This document shows positions 15,262-24,093 of a stretch of DNA of 64,000 nucleotides, piece after piece. This DNA comes from VRUE01 sp963824705 (GTDB taxonomy: Bacteria; Actinomycetota; Thermoleophilia; Solirubrobacterales; 70-9). Location: NCBI GenBank assembly GCA_963824705.1, contig CAWGQE010000003.1:1674001-1738000 (forward strand). Reading direction: 5' to 3'. Made by a program: the position numbers and the translations under genes. The stretch's first letter is position 1. Each line of letters begins with the position of its first letter. Below the pieces are notes generated by a model. The model was not told the DNA's origin and did not search any database. It saw only the letters and a program-made list of their open reading frames with translations.

Positions 15262-17919
15262 TCAGAGCACTTTCCACCTGAAGACCGACGGGGTCGGGTC
15301 CGCCCCACCGTCGGGGCCGATGGCGACTACGCGGAAGGCGTGACCACCGGGCGCCAGGTGTCTGTAGACCTGCGGTGAGTGACAGGGCTGGAACGGCCTG
15401 CTGTCCAACTTGCACTTGAAGTGCGACCCAGGCGAGTCGGCCGAGAAAGCAAACCTCGCCGCGATCGCGCCTTGCCGCTTCGACGGGTGGCCGCGCAGCA
15501 AGGTCTGCGGCAGGGGCGGCGGCGTGATTTCGGCAGGGGGCTGCGGGCTTGCCGGCCGGGTCGGCTCGGGCTTGGTCGGTTCCCCTCCACCTCCGCCCCC
15601 CGGTCCTTCTCCGCTGGATTCCTCTTCGTACACGGCCGTGTAGGTCGATGCAGTATTTGCTTTCACCGAGTGAACCCGGTCGCCCCCGTCCGACCATTTC
15701 TTCCAGGTGTACGCAACTCCACCGACTTCGGCGCTCGCCGGGGCCGAGAGCAGCACGTTGGCTGCTTCGATCGCGGTCAGTGGGAAGGGCGCTACGTCGC
15801 TCGTCTCTCCGGCACCCAACTGGATCCCCGCCGGGTCGGATTCGATCTCGAGCGGGACCGGGCGGGGATCGATCGAGACCGTTTTGGTCGCGGTGAGCCC
15901 GCGGGCGTCGGTGGCGGTGAGGCTGATTTCGATGTGCGAGGGATAGTCATGGTCGGGCGCGAGCAGACTCCCTTCATGGGTCGCCGGGAAGACCTCGAGG
16001 GGATGGGCGTGACAGGCGGAAGGGCAGTGAAGGAGGCGGGTCTTCCAGTAGAGGTCGGAGTCCGGCAATGACCCCTCCTCGGCGTCGGTCGCCGAGCCGG
16101 AGAAGTGGATTTCCTGGCCCACTTTCCATTCGAGCGTCGAGGCCGGCGTCGCGATCGCCGGCTGCGGCGGCGTGTCGCCCGGGTAGAGCGTCAGTTCGGC
16201 GACACTCGACGTTTCTCCGTTGCTGACTTTGACCGCAATGTCGACGTTATGGGTCACGTTGAGGTGGGTGACCTGCTGTTCGCCCCCATCGGTCTCGAAG
16301 GTCCCGTTGCCGTCGAGGTCCCATTTGAAGCTGAGCGATTTCCCGTGTGGATCGCTCGAACCGCTGGCATCGAGGTGGGCTTCCAGCGGCGCCGGTCCCG
16401 AGCGCGTGTCGGCGGTGAGTTCCGCGACCGGCGCATCGGCGTCATAGGAGATCCGATGGATCGTGCCTTCCTCGGTGTCGCCGAAGAGCTTCACGTAGTA
16501 GAGGTCGCCTTCGGGACCGACCTCCAGGTCGACCCCCGGATAGAGACCGCCGTTGGCCATGAACGTCGTCGTGTCGAGCGGGTCGGGGCGGCCGTCATCG
16601 CCGGGGTGCATCACCCAGATGCAGCCACGCACCGGGTCGGCGAAGAAGAGCGCGCCGTCATATGAGTCCGGATAGGGGCCACCGGGATAGAAGGCGAGCC
16701 CCGCAAGCGCCGAGCCCGTACCGCTGTTGCAGGCTTCTTCGGGGACCACGTTCTCGTAGTGCTTGTAATAGAAGAGCGGCAGCGTGGTCGCACCGGGTTC
16801 GGCGTAGAGCGATTTGCAGAGGTTCAGTTCCAACCCGGCGTAGATCGGGTTCGGCCCCGGCCCCTCGTAACAGGGCCAGCCGGAGTTGAAAACCGGCAGA
16901 GCGCCAACCGCGGGGACACGATCGATCTCCTCGTAGGTGTCCCAGCCGACGTTGCCGACGTAGATTTCGCCGCTGGCGGGGTCGATCGTGAAGCGAAAGG
17001 GGTTGCGGAAGCCATAACCGACGATGCGCCGAGCATTCGGATCGGAACTGCCGGACAGTGGATTTCCCGGCCAGGCCGCGCCGGTTGCGGGATCGATGCG
17101 CACGACGGACCCGTCCAGGGTCGTCGGATCGGCCGGCGTGCGCAGATCCTGCGAGCGCAATGCGCCGCCTTGCGCGGTGGGGGGAGCGAGGGCTTCTCCA
17201 CCCGGCGGGTCCCCGCACATGTTCTTCCTCGGCCAGCCGAACTGACCGTAGTCGGCGTTGTTGAAGCTGGCCCCGTCTCCCCCGCTCGCGTAGAGCGCGC
17301 CTTCGGGGCCGAACTGGAGGTCGCCGATCGAGTGCGATGAGAACTGCTGGCACCAGTCTTCGAGCAGGACTTTCTCCTGCGGCGCGCCGGCCGATGGCTC
17401 CGCGTGGTTGCCTTCGGCGGTGAGCCGCACGAGGCGCCCGCTCACCGGGCAGGCATCGACGTCGGCATCGCCCGGTTTTGGACATGGGTCGCCGCTCGTG
17501 TCCGGGGTGCCCCAGCGCGGGACTTTGCCTTCTTCCCCCTGTCCGCCGAGGATGTGGTCGTAGGTATAGAGCGCATAGACGTAGTGGTTGCTTTCGAAAT
17601 CCGGATCGAGCGCCAGCCCGAGCAGGCCCCGGTCGCCGTTGTCGTAGACCTCCGTGCGCAGGTCGGCGAAGACTTCGGGGGAGGTGTCGTCGAGGTCGCT
17701 GTAGACGAGGATCTGGCCCGACTTCGTGGCGACGAAGACCCGGCCGTCGGGCGAGAAGCGCATCGTCGTCGGTTCCGGAACTTCGCTGAGCACGATCGAG
17801 TCGTGGAACCCACTTGGCAGCTCGGGCGCAGCGGCGGCCGGGCCAGCCGCGCAGGCCAGAGCCCAGGCGACCACCGCGGCAATCGCAAGCAGGCGTGAAG
17901 CCGGCTTCACGCTAGGCAC
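15262..17919 (-). CDS. Secreted PQQ-dependent sugar dehydrogenase-like protein with PKD and Ig-like modules
   Basis: The 885-residue protein has a Sec signal peptide ending near AAGPAAAA. A GSDH-type beta-propeller follows (about residues 40-480; PEPTTMRFSPDGRVFVATKSG near the start, IVGYGFRNPFRFTIDP and NVGWDTYEEIDR in the core). After it come a PKD domain (about 490-580), further beta domains, a Gly/Pro-rich linker and a C-terminal Ig-like module (HFKCKLDSRPFQPC..FRVVAIGPDGGADPTP). Such proteins oxidise aldoses outside the cell with pyrroloquinoline quinone, though substrate and cofactor use are not proven here. This domain combination is common in Solirubrobacterales. Its start overlaps the upstream clpS-like gene by eight bases. 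Confidence 0.82.
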   Translation of the reverse strand: MPSVKPASRLLAIAAVVAWALACAAGPAAAAPELPSGFHDSIVLSEVPEPTTMRFSPDGRVFVATKSGQILVYSDLDDTSPEVFADLRTEVYDNGDRGLLGLALDPDFESNHYVYALYTYDHILGGQGEEGKVPRWGTPDTSGDPCPKPGDADVDACPVSGRLVRLTAEGNHAEPSAGAPQEKVLLEDWCQQFSSHSIGDLQFGPEGALYASGGDGASFNNADYGQFGWPRKNMCGDPPGGEALAPPTAQGGALRSQDLRTPADPTTLDGSVVRIDPATGAAWPGNPLSGSSDPNARRIVGYGFRNPFRFTIDPASGEIYVGNVGWDTYEEIDRVPAVGALPVFNSGWPCYEGPGPNPIYAGLELNLCKSLYAEPGATTLPLFYYKHYENVVPEEACNSGTGSALAGLAFYPGGPYPDSYDGALFFADPVRGCIWVMHPGDDGRPDPLDTTTFMANGGLYPGVDLEVGPEGDLYYVKLFGDTEEGTIHRISYDADAPVAELTADTRSGPAPLEAHLDASGSSDPHGKSLSFKWDLDGNGTFETDGGEQQVTHLNVTHNVDIAVKVSNGETSSVAELTLYPGDTPPQPAIATPASTLEWKVGQEIHFSGSATDAEEGSLPDSDLYWKTRLLHCPSACHAHPLEVFPATHEGSLLAPDHDYPSHIEISLTATDARGLTATKTVSIDPRPVPLEIESDPAGIQLGAGETSDVAPFPLTAIEAANVLLSAPASAEVGGVAYTWKKWSDGGDRVHSVKANTASTYTAVYEEESSGEGPGGGGGGEPTKPEPTRPASPQPPAEITPPPLPQTLLRGHPSKRQGAIAARFAFSADSPGSHFKCKLDSRPFQPCHSPQVYRHLAPGGHAFRVVAIGPDGGADPTPSVFRWKVL

Positions 17920-18208
17920 GCTCGAGCGGGGCGAGGGTCAGGCCCGCTTCCTTGAGCTGCTCCCAGTAGTGCTCGGCCGGCTCGCGGGCCCCGGACCAGA
18001 CGATCGCTTGGCCGGTCGTGTGGATCGCATCAGCGATCTCGTGGCCGCGGGCGATGGTGACGCCGGGCAGAACACGAGCCAGCGTTTCGGCGACGTGGTC
18101 GAAGGTGTTGTGGTTGTCGTTGCGCACGATCACGCGCCACTCCCCTCCCAGGTCAGAGCCAGGTCCTGCCTGTCGCGGCTTCTCGATCGTCGTCGACATC
18201 GACCGCAT
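17912..18208 (-). CDS. clpS: ClpS-like ATP-dependent protease adaptor
   Basis: ClpS delivers N-degron substrates to ClpAP/ClpCP. The 98-residue protein has the core WRVIVRNDNHNTFDHVAETL followed by two short helices and strands of the ClpS fold (QAIVWSGAREPAEHYWEQLKEAGL in two segments). The conserved N-x-D/H-N-T-F signature is present. ATG 18208 or ATG 18199 could be the start. No clpA or clpC gene is in the window. Confidence 0.8.
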   Translation of the reverse strand: MRSMSTTIEKPRQAGPGSDLGGEWRVIVRNDNHNTFDHVAETLARVLPGVTIARGHEIADAIHTTGQAIVWSGAREPAEHYWEQLKEAGLTLAPLERA

Positions 18209-18222
18209 TATGCGGAAAGGCT

Positions 18223-18915
18223 CTAAAAGGGGCTGGGAACGCGGACAACGACATCGTCGAAGCTGCCGATGGCGCCCTTGGCGTTACCGACCGCGCCGAA
18301 GGAGACGCCGGAGGTGCGGCCCTGCAGCTCCCCCGACGAGGGGTCGGTGACATCGGCGGCAAGCTGACCGCCGACGAAGGCGAGAATGTGACAGCTGCCC
18401 TTTTCCGGGCCGCTGGTGACGTTGAAGGCCTGCAGGCGAATTTCGTTGGCCTGATTGAGGCCTCCCGTCCTGACCCCCTGCGCGATGTGCAGGTACTTGA
18501 TCCGGCCGTCGGGACCGACCCTGCGAAGCTGCGCCTTGCGCTGCAGGGGGAAGACCGCCAACTGGTAGCGAGCGCCGGCTCCGCCGGCGCGCAGGTTGAC
18601 GGCGAGGTAGGCCTTTTTCTGGACCGGCTTCGGCGTCGTGTCGAGCAGGCGGCCGATCGCCGCCACCTCGAGGTCGCGCCCGATCACTGGCGTGCGGTAG
18701 GCGCATTCCGGCGTGGCCTTGCCGATCGTGATGCGCAGGGCATGGTCGGAACCGCCACGACCGCAGCGGTCGCCGCTCAGCTTGACGATCTGGGCACGTT
18801 GCGCCGTCGACTCCATGCCGTTGCGGTAGACGCCGATCAAGGCGGCCCCGGCGCTGCCGGCGAGGGCCAACGCCGCGAGCGCGACCAGGAAACCGGCTGC
18901 TATTCGGAGTCTCAT
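18223..18915 (-). CDS. Secreted hypothetical protein
   Basis: The 230-residue protein starts MRLRIAAGFLVALAALALAG with a clear Sec signal peptide ending near GSAGA. The mature part has a cysteine pair (DRCGRGG and PECAYRT), a hydrophobic beta pattern, and ends SFGAVGNAKGAIGSFDDVVVRVPSPF. That order suggests a concanavalin/jelly-roll-like extracellular domain, but I cannot name it. It is upstream of clpS in the same direction, divergent from the mutase gene. Confidence 0.65.
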   Translation of the reverse strand: MRLRIAAGFLVALAALALAGSAGAALIGVYRNGMESTAQRAQIVKLSGDRCGRGGSDHALRITIGKATPECAYRTPVIGRDLEVAAIGRLLDTTPKPVQKKAYLAVNLRAGGAGARYQLAVFPLQRKAQLRRVGPDGRIKYLHIAQGVRTGGLNQANEIRLQAFNVTSGPEKGSCHILAFVGGQLAADVTDPSSGELQGRTSGVSFGAVGNAKGAIGSFDDVVVRVPSPF

Positions 18916-19008
18916 CGTGCTGGAGCCTAAACACCGCATCGGGGAAAAGATGCGCATCGTGACGGATGAACGCTGTATTTCCCGCCCTTGCAAATAACAT
19001 TGGTGGCG

Positions 19009-21003
19009 ATGTCCGAGCACCGACTGCCCGAGCGCGATCGCCCCTGGGTGATGCGCACCTACGCGGGTCATTCCGACGCCCGCCGCTCCAACGAGCTCTA
19101 CAAGGGCAACCTCGCCAAGGGCCAGACGGGCCTCTCGGTCGCCTTCGACCTGCCGACCCAGACCGGCTATGACCCTGACCACATCCTCGCCCGCGGCGAG
19201 GTCGGCAAGGTCGGCGTCTCGATCGCCCACAAGGGCGACATGCACCAGCTCTTCGACGGAATCCCGCTCGACGAGATGAACACCTCGATGACGATCAACG
19301 CGACCGCCGCCTGGCTGCTCGGCCTCTACGCGACGGTCGCCGAGGAGAACGGCGTCGAGCGATCGAAGCTGACCGGGACGACGCAGAACGACATCATCAA
19401 GGAGTACCTCTCGCGCGGCACCTACGCCTTCCCGCCGGAGCCCTCGATGCGACTGATCGCCGACATGGTCGCCTTCACGGTCAACGAGGTGCCGAGCTGG
19501 AACCCGACCAACATCTGCAGCTACCACCTGCAGGAGGCCGGAGCGACGCCTGTGCAGGAGATCGCCTACGCGCTCTCGACCGGGATCGCCGTGCTCGACG
19601 AAGTCAAAGCCCGCGGCCAGGTCGCCGAGGACGATTTCCCGCGGGTCTTCGGCCGCATCTCCTTCTTCGTCAACGCCGGCATCCGCCTGATCGAGGAGAT
19701 CGCCAAGCTGCGCACCATGGGCCATCTCTGGAACGAGATCGGCCGCGAGCGCTACGGCGTCACCGACGAGAAGATGCTGCGCTTCCGCTACGGCGTCCAG
19801 GTCAACTCGCTCGGCCTGACCGAGGCCCAGCCGGAGAACAACATCCAGCGCATCGTGCTCGAGGCGCTGGCGGTGACCCTGAGCCGCGACGCCCGCGCCC
19901 GCGCGATCCAGCTGCCGGCCTGGAACGAGGCGATGGGCCTGCCCCGTCCCTGGGACCAGCAGTGGAGCCTGCGCATCCAGCAGGTGCTGGCCAACGAGAC
20001 CGACCTGCTCGAGTACCCCGACATCTTCGCGGGCTCACATGTCATGGACGGCCTCGTCGACGAGCTGACCGAGGGCGCCAGGGCCGAGATGGCCGTGGTC
20101 GAGGAGCACGGTGGCGCGGTCGCCGCCGTCCCCTACATGAAGGCGCGCCTAGTCGAGTCCCACCGCGAGCGGGTGGCGCGGATCGAGAGCGGCGAGCAGA
20201 AGGTAATCGGCCAGAACAGCTTCACCGAGAGTGAGGACTCACCCCTTACCGCCGGCGCCGACGGCGGCATCCTCACCCCCGACCCCGAGGTCGAGCGCGA
20301 ACGGGTCGAGGCGCTGGAGAAGTGGAAAGCCGGACGCGACGCGGACGCCGTGCGCGAGGCCCTCGAGGAGCTCGGCCGGGTCGCCGCCGACGAGAGCGCC
20401 AATGTGATGCCGGCGACGATCGCGGCGGCGAAAGCCGGAGCGACCACCGGCGAGTGGGCAGAGGTCCTGCGCGATGCCTTCGGCGCCTACCGTGCGCCCA
20501 CCGGGGTCGACGGCGCGGCGCCCCCGGGCGACCGCGAGGCGCTGGTGGAGATCCGCGGCCGCGTCGACGAGGTCTCCGAGCAGATCGGCCACCGGATCAA
20601 GATCCTCGTCGGCAAGCCCGGCCTCGATGGCCACTCCAACGGCTCCGAGCAGATCGCCCTGCGTGCCCGTGACGCCGGCATGGAGGTGATCTACCAGGGG
20701 ATCCGCCTCACCCCCGAGGAGATCGCGGAGTCGGCGCTGCAGGAGGACGTCGACGTGGTCGGCCTTTCAATCCTCTCCGGCTCGCACCTGGAGCTGGTCC
20801 CCGACGTGGTCCGCCGCCTGCGCGACGAGGGCGTCGACGTGCCAGTCGTGGTCGGCGGGATCATCCCCGTCGCCGACGCCGAACGGCTGCGCGAGGCGGG
20901 CGTCGCCGGCGTCTACACGCCGAAGGACTTCGACATCAACAAGATCATGGGCGAGATCGCGGCCCTGGTCGAGCAGCGCGCCACAGCCGGCGCGACCGTT
21001 TGA
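19009..21003 (+). CDS. ecm: Ethylmalonyl-CoA mutase (B12-dependent, single chain)
   Basis: Ecm (MeaA) converts ethylmalonyl-CoA to methylsuccinyl-CoA with adenosylcobalamin. The 664-residue protein carries the TIM-barrel mutase domain (RTYAGHSDARRSNELYKGNL, GLSVAFDLPTQTGYDPDH, NTSMTINATAAWLLGLY, NPTNICSYHLQEAGATP). The C-terminal B12 domain has the base-off/His-on motif DGHSNG near residue 544, then GLSILSGSH and VVVGG. The close match to the MeaA/Ecm type rather than to methylmalonyl-CoA mutase, plus ccr 5 kb away, sets the substrate. I chose ATG 19009; TTG 18988 is in frame. Confidence 0.88.
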   Translation: MSEHRLPERDRPWVMRTYAGHSDARRSNELYKGNLAKGQTGLSVAFDLPTQTGYDPDHILARGEVGKVGVSIAHKGDMHQLFDGIPLDEMNTSMTINATAAWLLGLYATVAEENGVERSKLTGTTQNDIIKEYLSRGTYAFPPEPSMRLIADMVAFTVNEVPSWNPTNICSYHLQEAGATPVQEIAYALSTGIAVLDEVKARGQVAEDDFPRVFGRISFFVNAGIRLIEEIAKLRTMGHLWNEIGRERYGVTDEKMLRFRYGVQVNSLGLTEAQPENNIQRIVLEALAVTLSRDARARAIQLPAWNEAMGLPRPWDQQWSLRIQQVLANETDLLEYPDIFAGSHVMDGLVDELTEGARAEMAVVEEHGGAVAAVPYMKARLVESHRERVARIESGEQKVIGQNSFTESEDSPLTAGADGGILTPDPEVERERVEALEKWKAGRDADAVREALEELGRVAADESANVMPATIAAAKAGATTGEWAEVLRDAFGAYRAPTGVDGAAPPGDREALVEIRGRVDEVSEQIGHRIKILVGKPGLDGHSNGSEQIALRARDAGMEVIYQGIRLTPEEIAESALQEDVDVVGLSILSGSHLELVPDVVRRLRDEGVDVPVVVGGIIPVADAERLREAGVAGVYTPKDFDINKIMGEIAALVEQRATAGATV

Positions 21004-22228
21004 GCGTCGCCGGCGGTCCCCCCCTTCCGAGTGCGACCTCGCGGTCGTCGGCGGTGGAATCGTCGGCCTCGCGGTCGCGCGTGAGCTGCTCGCCAGGAAT
21101 CCAGACGCGCGCCTCTGCGTGCTGGAGGGCGAAGAGCGGCTCGCCGGCCACCAGACCAGCCACTCGAGCGGCGTCATCCACGCCGGCATCTACTACCAGC
21201 CGGGATCGCTGAAGGCACGGCTGTGCGTCGAAGGCGCCCGCGAGCTGTACGCCTATTGCGACGCACATGGGATCCGCTACGAGCGGTCCGGCAAGCTGAT
21301 CGTCGCGGTCGACGAGGGCGAACTCGAGCGACTCGAGGAGCTCGAGCGCCGCGGGCGCGCCAACGAGGTGCCGGGGCTGCGCCGCCTGAGTGCGGATGAG
21401 ATCGGTGAGGTCGAGCCGGCCGCGCGAGGCGTCGCCGCGCTCCACTCGCCCAACACCGGGATCGTCGACTTCGGCGCCGTCGCCGAGTCCTACGCCGCCG
21501 ACGTGCGCCGCGCCGGGGGCACGATTCACGTCGGCGCGCCGGTCGCCGCCGCCACGGCGAGTGGCAGCCGGATCGCGGTGCAGCACTCGCAGGGCACGAC
21601 GGTCGCGTCGGGGGCCGTCTTCTGCGCCGGGCTCTGGTCGGACCGCCTCGCCATCGCCTGCGGCGCCCCGAAGAGCCCGCGGATCGTCCCCTTCCGCGGC
21701 GGCTACCTGACCCTGCCGCGAAAGGCCGCCGGGCTGATCCGCGCCAACGTCTACCCGGTCCCCGACCCGGACCTGCCGTTCCTCGGCGCCCACCTGACCC
21801 CGACCATCGACGGCGAGGTGCTGATCGGGCCCAGCGCCCTACTGGCGCCCGCCCGCGACGCCTACCGGCTCTCGACCGTGCGGCCGCGCGACGTCGCCCA
21901 GACGCTCGCCTGGCCCGGGACCTGGCGGATGGCGGCGCGCAATTGGCGAGCGGGGCTGCTCGAGATGCGACACGCCTCCAGCAAGCGGGCCTTCGTCGCC
22001 GAAGCGGCACGCATGGTTCCCGCCCTGCGAGGGGTCGCGGTCGAACCGGGTCCCGCCGGAGTCCGCGCCCAGGCGATCGACCGCGACGGCAACCTGGTCG
22101 ACGACTTCGTCGTCCACCGCACCGAGCACGCGGTCCACGTCCGCAATGCCCCCTCCCCCGCCGCAACCTCCTCGCTGGCGATCGCTCGGCTGATCGCCGA
22201 CGAGCTGGCTGCGACAATGCAGGCATGA
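21000..22228 (+). CDS. lhgO: FAD-dependent L-2-hydroxyglutarate oxidase LhgO-like (one frameshift near the start)
   Basis: This DAO-family flavoprotein likely oxidises L-2-hydroxyglutarate to 2-oxoglutarate. The FAD motif DLAVVGGGIVGLAVARELL lies at about 21035-21091. The family signature HQTSHSSGVIHAGIYYQPGSLKA follows in two segments. No ATG, GTG or TTG exists in this frame before 21119, which would cut off the FAD motif. A TTG at 21000 overlapping the ecm stop is in another frame, and adding one C to the C7 run at 21018-21024 joins it in frame (MSVAGGPPPSECDLAVV). A homopolymer miscount is therefore likely. Confidence 0.8.
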
Positions 22229-22791
22229 GCGAGCTGAACGGGGACCGCTCGGCCTGGCTGCGCTGTTACCGCTGCTGGTCCCGCAACCTCGAGATCCAGA
22301 TCCACTACGACGCGATCCGCCGCGTCGATCCGGAGACCGGCGTGCCGGCCGAAGGGATCGACGAAGTGCAGGAATCGGTCGTGCAGTGCCTCGACTGCAT
22401 GCACGACCAGCCCCACCTGACCTTCCAGGACGACCGCGTCGTGCCGATCGAGGACCGCTGGGAAAGGATGGTCGCCGGCACCCCTTGGGTCGCCTCCTGC
22501 ACGGTCACCGTCGACCAGGACCGGGTCGAGAGCTGCGCCGGCCCCGAAGCGGCCGAGCTGCTCGCCTACGGCGCCCTTGGCGAGGCCGGGGTGCGCGAGT
22601 TCTTCGCCCATGTCCGCTTCCACAAGCACGACGAGGAGCGGATCGTCGTCCACATGCTGGTCGAGCTCTACGCCCGCTCGGCCGAGGAGGCGACCGAGGT
22701 GCTCGAAGCCGCCGCCAACGGCCAGCTCGAGATCACCTCGCTGGCCGAGGAGTCGCGACCTCCCGCCCACGCCTCCGGCGAGGCGCACTGA
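22225..22791 (+). CDS. Hypothetical zinc-ribbon-like protein
   Basis: The ATG overlaps the lhgO stop (ATGA), so it belongs to the same operon. The 188-residue acidic protein has two CxxC pairs, CYRC at residues 14-17 and CLDC near residue 55, the pattern of a zinc ribbon or small metal-binding fold. The remainder is alpha/beta and ends in an Ala/Glu-rich helix (ARSAEEATEVLEAAANGQLEI). I recognise no named family. Confidence 0.65.
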   Translation: MSELNGDRSAWLRCYRCWSRNLEIQIHYDAIRRVDPETGVPAEGIDEVQESVVQCLDCMHDQPHLTFQDDRVVPIEDRWERMVAGTPWVASCTVTVDQDRVESCAGPEAAELLAYGALGEAGVREFFAHVRFHKHDEERIVVHMLVELYARSAEEATEVLEAAANGQLEITSLAEESRPPAHASGEAH

Positions 22792-22793
22792 GC

Positions 22794-23393
22794 ATGCCGG
22801 AACAGGCGTCCCGCTGGACCAGGTTCACCAACCGTCTCAACGTGGTCGTCTGGGCGTTGCCCACGCCGCATCGGCTCAAGGCGTTGCTGAGCCGGATCGT
22901 CTACCAAAACCCCACGATGCCGATCGCCACTGTCCTGATCGCCATGGCGGCCCTCGAAGCCAGCGGCGTCGAAGTGGCCCTGATGGGCGGCTGGGGGGCC
23001 GACGCGCTGATCGGCAAGCAGCTGCGACCGCACCACGACCTCGACCTGATCGTCAACCGCGACCATCTCGACAAAGCCCTGATGGTGTTGTACGCGATCG
23101 GTTTCGTGGAGTGGTTCCGCGAGGGCTCCCCGGGCTCCTTCGGCGATCTCGAGCTCGAAGCCGGCGTCGTCGTGCGCGACCCAGCTATGCACGTCGTCGA
23201 CCTCCACTCGATGCGCTTCGATCATTCCGGTCTGGCGCTGACCGAGGGCACGATCGGCGGCCGTCGCGTCACCTGCATGTCAGCGGAGCTGCAGATCGAG
23301 GCCAACGCGAAAAGCTACGCGCGCTCCCGCAGGGTGAAAAAACGCTACCGGGCAAACCTGGAGGCCGCCACTCAAGCACGACGCTATAGCTGA
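22794..23393 (+). CDS. Nucleotidyltransferase-fold protein, copy 1 of a tandem pair
   Basis: The 199-residue protein carries the active-site block MGGWGADALIGKQLRPHHDL followed by DLIVN. This matches the GG-x..-G-x-R-x-H-x-DLD pattern of the aminoglycoside/lincosamide nucleotidyltransferase group. Residues 1-45 (RWTRFTNRLNVVVWALPTPH, ALLSRIVYQNPTMP) form a conserved N-terminal extension shared with the next gene. It starts three bases after the previous stop. Its place beside a flippase suggests nucleotidyl transfer in glycan synthesis, but self-protection or drug modification is possible. Confidence 0.75.
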   Translation: MPEQASRWTRFTNRLNVVVWALPTPHRLKALLSRIVYQNPTMPIATVLIAMAALEASGVEVALMGGWGADALIGKQLRPHHDLDLIVNRDHLDKALMVLYAIGFVEWFREGSPGSFGDLELEAGVVVRDPAMHVVDLHSMRFDHSGLALTEGTIGGRRVTCMSAELQIEANAKSYARSRRVKKRYRANLEAATQARRYS

Positions 23394-23427
23394 CCTCGGC
23401 GCATCCTGTTAAATACTTGTCATCGTG

Positions 23428-24093
23428 ATGGAGAGAGCTCGTCCCTGGTACCGCCTGACCGACCGGGTCAATGCAGTCGTCTGGGCGCTGCCGCTGCCGC
23501 GACGCCTGCTGGCGCTTCTGAGCCGGATCGTCTACCAGAACCCGCCGATGCCCCGCGCCAGCGTGCTGCGGATCCTCGAGGCGCTGGATAGCGCCCGGGT
23601 CGAGTCGATCGTGATGGGCGGCTGGGGGATCGACGCCCTGGTCGGGGAAGAGCAGCGCCTGCATCGCGATCTCGACCTGATCGTCGACCACGGCAGCCTC
23701 GACACAGCGCTGGCCAGGCTGTGCGAGCTCGGCTTCGAGGAGTGGTTCCGAAACCCCTCCCCCGTTCCCTTCGCGGAGCACCAGATAGAGGGGGACGTCG
23801 TCGTCATGCGGGATGGGGGGATGCGCGTCGTCGACATCCACCCGATCTGCCTGCGCGAGCTGGGATCCTCGGCGGCCGAAGGCACGATCGGCGGGCGGCG
23901 GGTCAGCTGCGTCTCGGCCAAGCTTCAGGTCAAGGCGCATACCGGTAACCGCATCCGCTCTCGCCGCGAGCGAATGCGCCACGAGTCGAACCTCGAGACC
24001 GCCAAGCGGGCGCTTGCCGTTACAGAGCTGGGCAGCCTCGGCGCGTCAGACAGCGGCCGCGCGCTCGCGCAGCAGCATTCTGATCTCGCCTAG
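23428..24093 (+). CDS. Nucleotidyltransferase-fold protein, copy 2 of a tandem pair
   Basis: This is a paralogue of the preceding gene, with the same N-terminal block (RLTDRVNAVVWALPLPRR, LLSRIVYQNPPMP) and the active-site block MGGWGIDALVGEEQRLHRDL then DLIVD. The two differ mainly in the C-terminal 40 residues. Start is ATG 23428 (GTG 23425 also in frame). Its last 48 bases overlap the convergent flippase gene. A tandem duplication with diverged tails suggests two related acceptors. Confidence 0.75.
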   Translation: MERARPWYRLTDRVNAVVWALPLPRRLLALLSRIVYQNPPMPRASVLRILEALDSARVESIVMGGWGIDALVGEEQRLHRDLDLIVDHGSLDTALARLCELGFEEWFRNPSPVPFAEHQIEGDVVVMRDGGMRVVDIHPICLRELGSSAAEGTIGGRRVSCVSAKLQVKAHTGNRIRSRRERMRHESNLETAKRALAVTELGSLGASDSGRALAQQHSDLA

